The notes below the pieces were generated by a model, which saw only the letters and a list, made by a program, of their open reading frames with translations, was not told where the DNA came from and ran no database searches. A program made the position numbers and the translations under genes. From a virus: a stretch of DNA of 26,851 bases. Location: the IMG/VR virus record IMGVR_UViG_3300020456_000270, positions 1 to 26,851 of that record. One strand, given 5' to 3'. Below are positions 22,949 to 26,851 of the stretch, piece after piece (position 1 is the stretch's first letter; each line of letters starts with the position of its first letter).

Positions 22949-23152
22949 TCAAGCATTATTTGCAGCGTGCTTTAAACCCCAACATTTAAATGGACCGCAT
23001 TGACCTTCATTGTCTTCAGGTAAACCAGCTCCACAATGCATACAAGTTCTAGACTCTATAGCAATTTGCCTTCTTTCTTCTTCTTCAGCTAATTCAGCTA
23101 GATGATCGTTTTCTGTCATCCAACATTCTTCGTAATCATTTTCATTTATCAT
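22949..23152 (-). CDS. Small zinc-ribbon-like protein, 67 aa
   Basis: The N-terminal half is acidic (EEEERRQ, HLAELAEEEE). Residues 37-57 carry CMHCGAGLPE and then QCGPFKC, giving a C-x2-C-x11-C-x4-C arrangement that should bind one zinc. It ends with a Lys/His/Asn tail. Such tiny zinc proteins in phage early regions can bind nucleic acid or host proteins. It starts after a GAAGG site about 10 bases upstream and follows a terminator-promoter pair, so it may head a separate transcript that continues into the RHH pair. The exact function is unknown. Confidence 0.7.
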   Translation of the reverse strand: MINENDYEECWMTENDHLAELAEEEERRQIAIESRTCMHCGAGLPEDNEGQCGPFKCWGLKHAANNA

Positions 23153-23185
23153 AATTAAAATCCTTCGTTAGTTAATTTATATATC

Positions 23186-23214
23186 TATATATATGTTCCC
23201 ATATAATAAATCAA
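23186..23214 (-). promoter_or_regulatory. Candidate promoter for the zinc-ribbon/RHH transcript
   Basis: Reading leftward, TTGATT (23214-23209) and TATATA (23191-23186) are exactly 17 bases apart, with the start about 10 bases further and the gene about 35 bases away. It sits just after a strong terminator, so it would restart transcription after the upstream early genes end. Confidence 0.45.
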
Positions 23215-23224
23215 GATGTAATGT

Positions 23225-23278
23225 AAAAAAAATGAGGGCCGGCTATGTTGTTAAAGAAGGAAAGGATGTCCGGCCCTC
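23225..23278 (-). terminator. Rho-independent terminator (leftward)
   Basis: GAGGGCCGG (23278-23270 on the - strand) pairs perfectly with CCGGCCCTC (23242-23234), a 9-bp GC-rich stem, and is followed by A then eight T (from 23232 down to 23225). The loop is long (27 bases, pyrimidine-rich on the transcript), which is unusual, but the stem and T-run fit termination of transcripts from the GcrA-like gene. Confidence 0.75.
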
Positions 23279-23367
23279 GCAACGAAGGAACCACAATTAT
23301 ATTGGGATACATAATCGTGGGAGCACCCCATATCTAGTATGTTCGCAACTATCCGTCAACTAGATAT
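23225..23367 (-). ncRNA. Candidate structured noncoding RNA or 3' UTR element, three hairpins
   Basis: Reading leftward, three consecutive hairpins lie in about 145 bases. Hairpin A has a 9-bp stem (ACTAGATAT/ATATCTAGT at 23367-23359 and 23338-23330, 20-base loop). Hairpin B has a 10-bp stem at 23320-23311 and 23300-23291 with one G.U pair that is a mismatch on the other strand, supporting a leftward transcript. Hairpin C is the terminator stem. It lies directly after the GcrA-like gene; the stop of that gene is at the edge of the first loop. It may be an sRNA cut from the 3' end, an attenuator or a bound site. Short chance frames exist on both strands but are poorly supported. Confidence 0.5.
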
Positions 23368-23580
23368 TGCATCTTTTTTCATAAAGTTATATGTAGGTAG
23401 GGTAATTTTTGTTAAATGTGGCGGTCTGTGGGAGGTTAAACCTAATCTATGAACCTTACCAATAACAGAATTTCTTGATATATCACCAAAAATTATAGCT
23501 ATTTCTTTAGCTGTTTTGCCTTCTGCCCATAATTTTTTTAATTTTTCAATGCGTTGATTATCCCAATGTATCCTTGTCAT
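23356..23580 (-). CDS. gcrA-like: GcrA-family DNA-binding protein, DNA-binding domain only (74 aa)
   Basis: Residues 1-48 match the N-terminus of GcrA: MTRIHWDNQRIEKLKKLW, then GKTAKEIAIIFGDISRN and SVIGKVHRLGL, including the SRNxVIGKVHRLGL signature. Host GcrA is about 170 residues with a C-terminal sigma70-binding region; this protein ends at residue 74 after a short Pro/His-rich stretch, so the activating region appears missing. GcrA acts at promoters with GANTC sites methylated by CcrM in Alphaproteobacteria. A DNA-binding-only form could compete with host GcrA or act in phage promoters (inference). AAAGGAG precedes the ATG by about six bases. Confidence 0.85.
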   Translation of the reverse strand: MTRIHWDNQRIEKLKKLWAEGKTAKEIAIIFGDISRNSVIGKVHRLGLTSHRPPHLTKITLPTYNFMKKDAISS

Positions 23581-23603
23581 CGTTACTCCTTTGTTGCAAG
23601 CGG

Positions 23604-23798
23604 TTAGTATATATTATCAGAGACGGGAGGACAACCAATTTCATTAACATATATGGCTTCTGTCATTCCATCCTCGTCATAGCCTGTGCCAATGTGAATT
23701 GGAACGCAGCCTGGATCATTAGGAGCAGTGCAACCCACGAGAAAAACAATAAAAAAATAAAAAATTAACATATTAATTATAACTTTTATCGCAAACAT
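23604..23798 (-). CDS. Small lipoprotein, 64 aa
   Basis: A signal with MLIFYFFIVFLVGC carries a lipobox (FLVG-C at residue 23), so the mature protein is a lipid-anchored peptide of about 42 residues (CTAPNDPGC, VPIHIGTGYDEDG, EIGCPPVSDNIY). It has three Cys after or at the anchor. The start overlaps the previous stop in TAATG. Being in the early block rather than in the lysis genes, a role in the envelope early in infection, for example blocking a receptor, as T5 Llp or T1 Cor do, is more likely than an outer spanin. This is inference from location only. Confidence 0.7.
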   Translation of the reverse strand: MFAIKVIINMLIFYFFIVFLVGCTAPNDPGCVPIHIGTGYDEDGMTEAIYVNEIGCPPVSDNIY

Positions 23799-23968
23799 TA
23801 TCTTTTCCTCTGGTAGATATCAATGAGCCTGTTAAGAACAAACAATACATCCTTATCGTTTTTCCAATAATGTCTCATGTTAGTGCCATCGCTTTTGCTA
23901 ATCATTATATAAAGATCGTTGACCTCAACAATTGTATCATCATCGTCCACTTTAACCTCCTCTGTCAT
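23798..23968 (-). CDS. Small acidic protein of unknown function, 56 aa
   Basis: Start chosen at the ATG at 23968, preceded by GGGAG at a normal distance; a GTG 15 bases further up would overlap this site. The product begins MTEEVKVDDDDTIVEV, has a strand-helix pattern (LYIMISKSDGTN, VLFVLNRLIDIYQRKR) and ends basic. There are no Cys or membrane segments. It overlaps the lipoprotein gene in TAATG, so the two are co-translated and may be functionally linked. The function is unknown. Confidence 0.7.
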   Translation of the reverse strand: MTEEVKVDDDDTIVEVNDLYIMISKSDGTNMRHYWKNDKDVLFVLNRLIDIYQRKR

Positions 23969-23983
23969 TGCGTAAACTCCCAC

Positions 23984-24079
23984 CTTATACCTCGCCTTGC
24001 CGTGCTGTGCTGTGCAACGCTATGCGTGGCCATGGCGGGCAGTGGATTGCCGTAATTTGCAGGGCACCGCCTAGCACAG
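23984..24079. other. GC-rich structured intergenic island
   Basis: Bases 23991-24079 have 56 G+C of 89 (63%), roughly twice the surrounding level. It contains GTGCT repeats (24002-24015), a direct repeat TTGCCGT (23997-24003 and 24047-24053), and nested inverted repeats: CTGTGCT/AGCACAG (24005-24011 with 24073-24079), GGCGG/CCGCC (24034-24038 with 24067-24071) and GGCA/TGCC (24038-24041 with 24048-24051, competing at one base with the former). No tRNA arms or T-run can be seen. It lies between the 72-aa gene and the ribosome site of the 56-aa gene. It may be a structured leader, an RNA gene or a recently acquired fragment. A 22-codon leftward frame ends in an ATGA overlap with the 56-aa gene. 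Confidence 0.6.
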
Positions 24080-24298
24080 TTATATCTTTAATTGTTCCCA
24101 TTTAAATTCCTTCGCTTTTTTCCTTGCCAGCGATTTTGTTTTCGCTGTACCTATGCAGACCCATCGACCTGAGTACCAGGACCAATAAGGCCAATCTTCT
24201 AATCTTAACTTAACCCAAATATTATATATGTCATCATATGCTCTTTTTCTTAATTCAATAATTTTTGGCTCTACGAACGCTTTCTTTTTACCTGCCAT
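24080..24298 (-). CDS. Small basic Trp-rich protein of unknown function, 72 aa
   Basis: It begins inside the end of the 191-aa gene (28-base overlap) with an AAGGTAA site. The product is basic at both ends (MAGKKKAFVEPKIIEL, SLARKKAKEFKWEQLKI) with a Trp/Tyr-rich centre (EDWPYWSWYSGRWVCIGTA). The central strand-turn-strand followed by a Lys-rich helix is like some small double-stranded RNA or nucleic-acid-binding folds, but this is by eye only. There is no Cys pair. The function is unknown; expression is coupled with the 191-aa gene. Confidence 0.65.
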   Translation of the reverse strand: MAGKKKAFVEPKIIELRKRAYDDIYNIWVKLRLEDWPYWSWYSGRWVCIGTAKTKSLARKKAKEFKWEQLKI

Positions 24299-24846
24299 TT
24301 ATTTACCTTATACTTTCCAAATGGTCCTTTCCTATCTGGTCTGTAATCGCCCAAGCCAATTCTTTTCCCTGCGTCGTCTATAATCTCCCGCATTAAATTC
24401 ACGGAAATAATATCTGTATCAAGTGTTGCGTCAAATTCCAACTGCCAATCGTTAAATTTAGGTCTATATGCCAAGATACGACCTCCTGTTGCCGGTATCC
24501 TTACGGGCCTCTCATCAACTTCCCATCCTTTTGTTTTAATAGGTAACATAATACCTTTAATATCAAAACAAGATGGAATCATGGATTTTTGCATTGTCGT
24601 TACCGATCTGTTTTTAATTTTATGGAACCGTCCGCCTTCTATAATACTTGCTAATATGTTTGGCTGAGGAATACATGCTTTCTTTTTTTCCATGTATAAC
24701 TTCTCTTCAGCTTGTTCATGTGGTGTTAAAGGCTCTCCTCTATTGTTAGAGCTAACTCCGGTGGTTGCAGCAAGGGCTGCTTTATCTGTAAATTTATTAC
24801 ATATCAATGGCGTAACACCATTAATGGTTATCTTTATATCTAACAT
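24271..24846 (-). CDS. Conserved phage protein of unknown function, 191 aa
   Basis: It starts MLDIKITINGVTPLICNKF, a beginning common in a widespread family of phage early proteins, followed by LTPHEQAEEKLYMEKKKACI and PQPNILASIIEGGRFHK. It ends in GLGDYRPDRKGPFGKYKV, another hallmark of that family, then a basic tail. The middle is strand-rich (SCFDIKGIMLPIKTKGWEVD, QLEFDATLDTDIISVN). No catalytic motif is clear; the family function is unknown to me. The ribosome site GAGGAG lies just upstream, next to a small hairpin covering the previous stop codon. Confidence 0.75.
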   Translation of the reverse strand: MLDIKITINGVTPLICNKFTDKAALAATTGVSSNNRGEPLTPHEQAEEKLYMEKKKACIPQPNILASIIEGGRFHKIKNRSVTTMQKSMIPSCFDIKGIMLPIKTKGWEVDERPVRIPATGGRILAYRPKFNDWQLEFDATLDTDIISVNLMREIIDDAGKRIGLGDYRPDRKGPFGKYKVNKWQVKRKRS

Positions 24847-24857
24847 GTCTCTCCTCT

Positions 24858-24872
24858 ACGCTAGTGTAGCGT
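24858..24872. promoter_or_regulatory. Hairpin around a stop codon ahead of the 191-aa gene
   Basis: ACGCTA, three-base loop GTG, TAGCGT: a perfect 6-bp stem. On the leftward transcript it contains the last codons and TAG stop of the 77-aa gene and sits immediately before the GAGGAG ribosome site of the 191-aa gene. It could tune re-initiation between the two genes. Confidence 0.35.
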
Positions 24873-25094
24873 GTCTCTCTTTAGTGCTAAAAAATTATAT
24901 TCGTTTTGGACAACCTTATAAAGGTTCATTAAACTTTCTGCCTTGTCTTTATTGAATACGCCTTGGCATAACTCCATTTCAAGTTCTTTAGAATAAAGCC
25001 TTATTGCAGTAGCAAGAGAAGCCATAGCTTCTTCTTCGGTTGTTGCAAGTGGCAGGAATTTAATTTCATCTGACATTTTCTGCATTATAATCAT
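24861..25094 (-). CDS. Small helical protein of unknown function, 77 aa
   Basis: It starts at an ATGA overlap with the upstream gene, with AAAGGGA six bases before. The sequence is mostly helical (TTEEEAMASLATAIRLYS, KDKAESLMNLYKVVQNEYNF), with an acidic first half (SDEIKFLPLATTEEE). Internal Met at residues 4 and 7 could also serve as starts. No Cys pair or membrane segment. Probably a short helical-bundle protein. The function is unknown. Confidence 0.7.
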   Translation of the reverse strand: MIIMQKMSDEIKFLPLATTEEEAMASLATAIRLYSKELEMELCQGVFNKDKAESLMNLYKVVQNEYNFLALKRDTLH

Positions 25095-25333
25095 ATTTGT
25101 CCCTTTTTCACAAATGTTGGATGAATTAATAATATTTCGTGTTCAATAATTTCTCTTCCGTATTTTGGATGCCACTCGACCTCCTCTTTGACAAAATCAT
25201 CAGAGGTGCCGTCGTCAAAAAACGGAGCAAACAACTTTCTATAAGTCGAGCCGTCGTCCTTTTTAAAAGTTACCAAAACTCCAAAGACTTTATCGTTAGG
25301 GTCTGGGTTGATGTCTAGAACTTTTATCGTCAT
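25091..25333 (-). CDS. Small protein of unknown function, 80 aa
   Basis: The start follows GGAG seven bases upstream. The product begins MTIKVLDINPDPNDKVFG, then VLVTFKKDDGSTYRKLF and a region rich in Asp, Phe and Glu (DFVKEEVEWHPKYGREI), with a final strand HEILLIHPTF and a basic end KKGQI. The LDINP near the N-terminus is similar to the LDFNP peptides of the replication proteins. The fold looks beta-rich. The function is unknown. It overlaps the 77-aa gene in an ATGA. Confidence 0.7.
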   Translation of the reverse strand: MTIKVLDINPDPNDKVFGVLVTFKKDDGSTYRKLFAPFFDDGTSDDFVKEEVEWHPKYGREIIEHEILLIHPTFVKKGQI

Positions 25334-25392
25334 TATTTACTCCACATAAATCTAAAGCATAATAAATTTCTTATGTAATATATAAATTTCAT

Positions 25393-25776
25393 TTAATAAT
25401 CTCCCCATACTTTTGTTTTAGTCCCACCGTCATATTCAACAGCATGACCTTCTTTAATAAGGATTTGACAAATATCCTGGCCATCTTCTGTATATGGTAT
25501 AGCCAATATTCTGCCGTATTTCCCTTTTCCTAATGATTTAATCTTTAATTTCTTCCCGCATAACGCTTTTAATCGTGCGGACGCTTTCTTGCCTAACGCT
25601 TTTTCAGCCAGGTCTCTAGTTCTTGATTCCGGTGTATCAATACCAGCTAAACGACATCTCTGTTTGTGCAGCTTAACATTAAAACCAAGATCAATAGTAA
25701 TATCTATAGTATCGCCATCGACCACTCTTTCTAATTCAGCATGATATATAAATGCCTCAACTTGACTTTTGCTCAT
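25393..25776 (-). CDS. Staphylococcal-nuclease-like (SNase) protein, 127 aa
   Basis: The SNase fold signatures are present: VVDGDTIDITIDLGF (residues 18-32), CRLAGIDTPES (41-51, with Arg42, Asp47 and Glu50) and KYGRILA (86-92, Arg89), so the catalytic Arg/Glu/Arg set and calcium-binding Asp are intact. Near the end are DICQILIKEGHAVEYDGG and TKVWGDY. It lacks a signal peptide, so unlike the secreted enzyme it should act in the cytoplasm, degrading host DNA or RNA or processing phage nucleic acid. The ribosome site AAAGGAAAG precedes the ATG by a few bases. Confidence 0.85.
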   Translation of the reverse strand: MSKSQVEAFIYHAELERVVDGDTIDITIDLGFNVKLHKQRCRLAGIDTPESRTRDLAEKALGKKASARLKALCGKKLKIKSLGKGKYGRILAIPYTEDGQDICQILIKEGHAVEYDGGTKTKVWGDY

Positions 25777-25814
25777 TTTCTTTCCTTTGAAAACTATATG
25801 TTGGTAGTGAAACT

Positions 25815-25834
25815 TTTAAACCTTTTCGTTTAAA
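25815..25834. promoter_or_regulatory. Inverted repeat upstream of the SNase gene
   Basis: TTTAAAC, six-base centre, GTTTAAA: a perfect 7-bp inverted repeat (25815-25821 and 25828-25834), in the 74-base gap between the 79-aa gene and the SNase gene. It has the form of a dimer-binding operator; the RHH or HTH protein would be candidate binders. It could also be a weak hairpin in the leader. Confidence 0.4.
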
Positions 25835-25850
25835 GTGTGCCTGTGATATT

Positions 25851-26090
25851 TTAATCTTTTTTATTAAGTGATAATCTTTCATATTGTAATCCATCCTCGC
25901 TTTTTAAAACTGTTCTTCTCCCACATTGTAAAATGTAGTGAGCTTTCATAGGGTCCATATCGTGTAAAAAATCAAACGCTTTATCTTTTAGCTCTTCATT
26001 ATCTTTTGCATAAAATGAAGTTACTAACTCAATATTGATTAAAACTTTTACACTATATTCTTTATCTTCCTTTACCATGAAGAATGTCAT
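25851..26090 (-). CDS. Small protein of unknown function, 79 aa, first gene of the early block
   Basis: Several starts are possible (TTG 26102, ATG 26090, ATG 26078) and none has a good ribosome site; ATG 26090 is chosen. The product begins MTFFMVKEDKEYSVKVLINI with strand character, then a helix (DNEELKDKAFDFLHDMDP) and ends in GRRTVLKSEDGLQYERLSL. No motif recognised. It would be the first product of the leftward early promoter in the iteron region and therefore made very early. The exact start and the function are uncertain. Confidence 0.6.
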   Translation of the reverse strand: MTFFMVKEDKEYSVKVLINIELVTSFYAKDNEELKDKAFDFLHDMDPMKAHYILQCGRRTVLKSEDGLQYERLSLNKKD

Positions 26091-26133
26091 AGCATGGGAC
26101 AATATCTAAGTAAAGAAAAAAATATATTTAATG

Positions 26134-26323
26134 AAGTGCTTGACCACTTGACCACTTGCTCATTGGGCTAGTTGAGCAGTGAGCTAGCACTCTTCCTTGT
26201 AAGTTATTGTTTTTGTTATATAAAAAAAAGTGCTTGTCCACTAGCTCAATCAGGGTATTATAAGGTGAGCAAGCAGATTAAGTCATTGAAAAATAAAGAA
26301 ATGTTCAGCTTGTCCAGCTTGCC
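26134..26323. repeat. Iteron-like repeats: candidate replication origin or terminase recognition region
   Basis: Within the 292-base noncoding gap, tandem 8-base units (TGACCACT, TGACCACT) occur in the block at 26134-26162 (AAGTGCTTGACC...CTTGCTCA). A second copy, AAGTGCTTGTCC then ACTAGCTCA, lies at 26228-26248; after removing one unit it agrees at 19 of 21 bases. A partial inverted copy is at 26171-26192 (AGTGCT/AGCACT and TGCTCA/TGAGCA pairs), another inverted CTTGCTCA is at 26266-26273, and two 9-base tandem units (CAGCTTGTC, CAGCTTGCC) lie at 26306-26323. Such arrays bind initiators or, next to a small terminase gene, packaging proteins. Confidence 0.6.
26257..26286 (-). promoter_or_regulatory. 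Candidate leftward early promoter
   Basis: Reading leftward, ATGACT (26286-26281) and a perfect TATAAT (26262-26257) are 18 bases apart. This promoter would drive the early small-gene block starting with the 79-aa gene. It lies among the repeats, so an initiator or regulator bound there could affect it. Confidence 0.45.
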
Positions 26324-26331
26324 TATATAAT
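26304..26331 (+). promoter_or_regulatory. Candidate rightward promoter for the terminase gene
   Basis: TTCAGC (26304-26309) and a perfect TATAAT (26326-26331) are 16 bases apart. The -35 box is weak, and overlaps the CAGCTTG tandem repeat, so an activator or terminase could act there. The transcript would include the strong hairpin that follows. Confidence 0.4.
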
Positions 26332-26338
26332 ATATATA

Positions 26339-26371
26339 TGTAGGGGTGGGCTAACGCCCCACCCCCTTACA
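26339..26371 (+). promoter_or_regulatory. Strong GC hairpin in the terminase leader
   Basis: GGGGTGGG (26343-26350) pairs with CCCACCCC (26358-26365) around a 7-base loop, and the outer TGTA/TACA (26339-26342 with 26368-26371) can extend the stem across a two-base bulge. No T-run follows in either direction, so it is not a clear terminator. It lies about 24 bases ahead of the terminase start and could control translation or mark a packaging/cleavage site. Confidence 0.5.
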
Positions 26372-26394
26372 AACATTAACGCTAGGTGATCAAC

Positions 26395-26851
26395 ATGGAA
26401 GAAGAAAAGATAGAAATAACTGAGGTGGAAGAAGTAGAACAAAACCAACTCGGGCTGTCAGTTAATTTAACACAACAACAACAAAAATTTGTAGAGAATG
26501 TCGTTTATCATGATATGTCTCAAACTGAGGCTGCAAGAAAAGCAGGTTACAGTAACCCCGCAGTCCAGGCTCATAGAAATATGAAATCAAAAAACATCAT
26601 GATAGCTATTGAAGAGTTAAGGCATGAGGCTCAACATAGAAACAATGTCACATTAGATCGTTCACTTCGGGATTTAAAATCAATTCGGGATGCAGCTGTA
26701 TTAGATGGAAGTTGGGGACCGGCAATTAAAGCCGAAGAATTAAGAATGAAAGCAGTCGGACTTCTTATTGAAAAGAAAGCTGTATTGCATGGTCGGGTTG
26801 ACGCATTATCAAAAGATGAAGTTTTAAAAGAACTTAAAAAGTTACAAGATA
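26395..26851 (+). CDS. terS: Terminase small subunit, 3' end cut by window edge
   Basis: The ATG has AGGTG six bases upstream. After an acidic start (MEEEKIEITEVEEVEQ), residues about 25-60 form the N-terminal HTH typical of small terminases: LTQQQQKFVENVVYHD, MSQTEAARKAGYSNP, then AHRNMKSKNIMIAIEEL. Helical residues (NNVTLDRSLRDLKSIRDAA, GPAIKAEELRMKAVGLLIEK) form the oligomerisation region, and KKAVLHGRVDALSKDEV follows. At least 152 residues are visible and the frame is still open. It recognises the packaging site and hands DNA to the large subunit, which should lie beyond the edge. Confidence 0.9.
   Translation, partial: MEEEKIEITEVEEVEQNQLGLSVNLTQQQQKFVENVVYHDMSQTEAARKAGYSNPAVQAHRNMKSKNIMIAIEELRHEAQHRNNVTLDRSLRDLKSIRDAAVLDGSWGPAIKAEELRMKAVGLLIEKKAVLHGRVDALSKDEVLKELKKLQD

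Noticed and set aside
23211-23312. 33-codon - strand frame across the terminator
   Set aside because: No ribosome site, and it spans the terminator stem and T-run.
23232-23363. 43-codon + strand frame across the hairpin element
   Set aside because: No ribosome site, begins at the end of an A-run, and is explained by the inverted repeats; kept only as an alternative to the RNA call.
23870-24055. 61-codon + strand frame reading into the GC-rich island
   Set aside because: Antisense to the 56-aa gene with no ribosome site; product shows no pattern.
23984-24079. tRNA gene in the GC-rich island
   Set aside because: No T-loop GTTCRA motif, no seven-base acceptor stem at correct distance and no anticodon arm could be found on either strand.

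Overview
This window is a stretch of an AT-rich, tightly packed tailed-phage genome (podovirus-like layout). Two things point to an alphaproteobacterial host. First, a GcrA-family DNA-binding protein is encoded (23356-23580), and GcrA is an alphaproteobacterial cell-cycle regulator. Second, the low-GC sequence with overlapping genes and the gene set (Cas4-like nuclease, RepA-type primase-helicase, staphylococcal-type nuclease) recall small marine podoviruses such as the pelagiphages. The host and phage group are inferences, not proven. No integrase, RNA polymerase, DNA polymerase, large terminase, portal, capsid or endolysin is visible. The missing head genes would be expected just beyond the right edge, after the small terminase gene, so the map reads as a linear cut of a circular or circularly permuted genome.

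Layout. (1) 1-16311, + strand, late block. It starts with a C-terminal tail/hub protein fragment, a small structural protein and five large Gly/Ala- or helix-rich proteins that look like internal virion/ejection proteins, chained by TAATG overlaps. Next come a Cys-containing micro-ORF and two Sec-exported proteins (one N/T/S-rich, one with a nidogen-like N-terminus and a long acidic tract). A 59-aa protein, a two-TM holin-like protein and a TM + coiled-coil protein close the block. (2) 16304-21897, - strand, replication/recombination block: TOPRIM + RepA-like primase-helicase, Cas4-like Fe-S nuclease, a small Cys protein with an SSB-like acidic tip, a DUF669/SSB-like protein, a Sak4-like RecA-fold ATPase, and two small proteins. 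(3) 22001-22410, + strand: a Cro/CI-type HTH regulator and an overlapping candidate membrane micro-ORF. (4) 22407-26090, - strand, early block of small genes: ribbon-helix-helix regulator, zinc-ribbon protein, GcrA-like protein, lipoprotein, SNase nuclease and several unknowns. (5) 26103-26394: noncoding region with iteron-like repeats, divergent promoters and a strong hairpin. (6) 26395 to the right edge, + strand: small terminase subunit.

How it works together. The iteron region probably launches the leftward early block and the rightward packaging/late block. The HTH regulator sits opposite the replication block and shares a roughly 100-bp divergent promoter region with it, so it is the natural candidate to control replication gene expression. 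Sak4, the DUF669 protein and the Cas4-like nuclease form a plausible single-strand annealing/recombination module that feeds the primase-helicase.

The most unusual signals are: (a) a three-hairpin, terminator-ended noncoding element just downstream of the GcrA-like gene; (b) a 63% GC noncoding island in the early block; (c) a shared LDFN peptide near the N-termini of three replication proteins together with P-x-W tips at C-termini; (d) a pair of secreted proteins in the late operon; and (e) the repeat-rich region upstream of the terminase gene.
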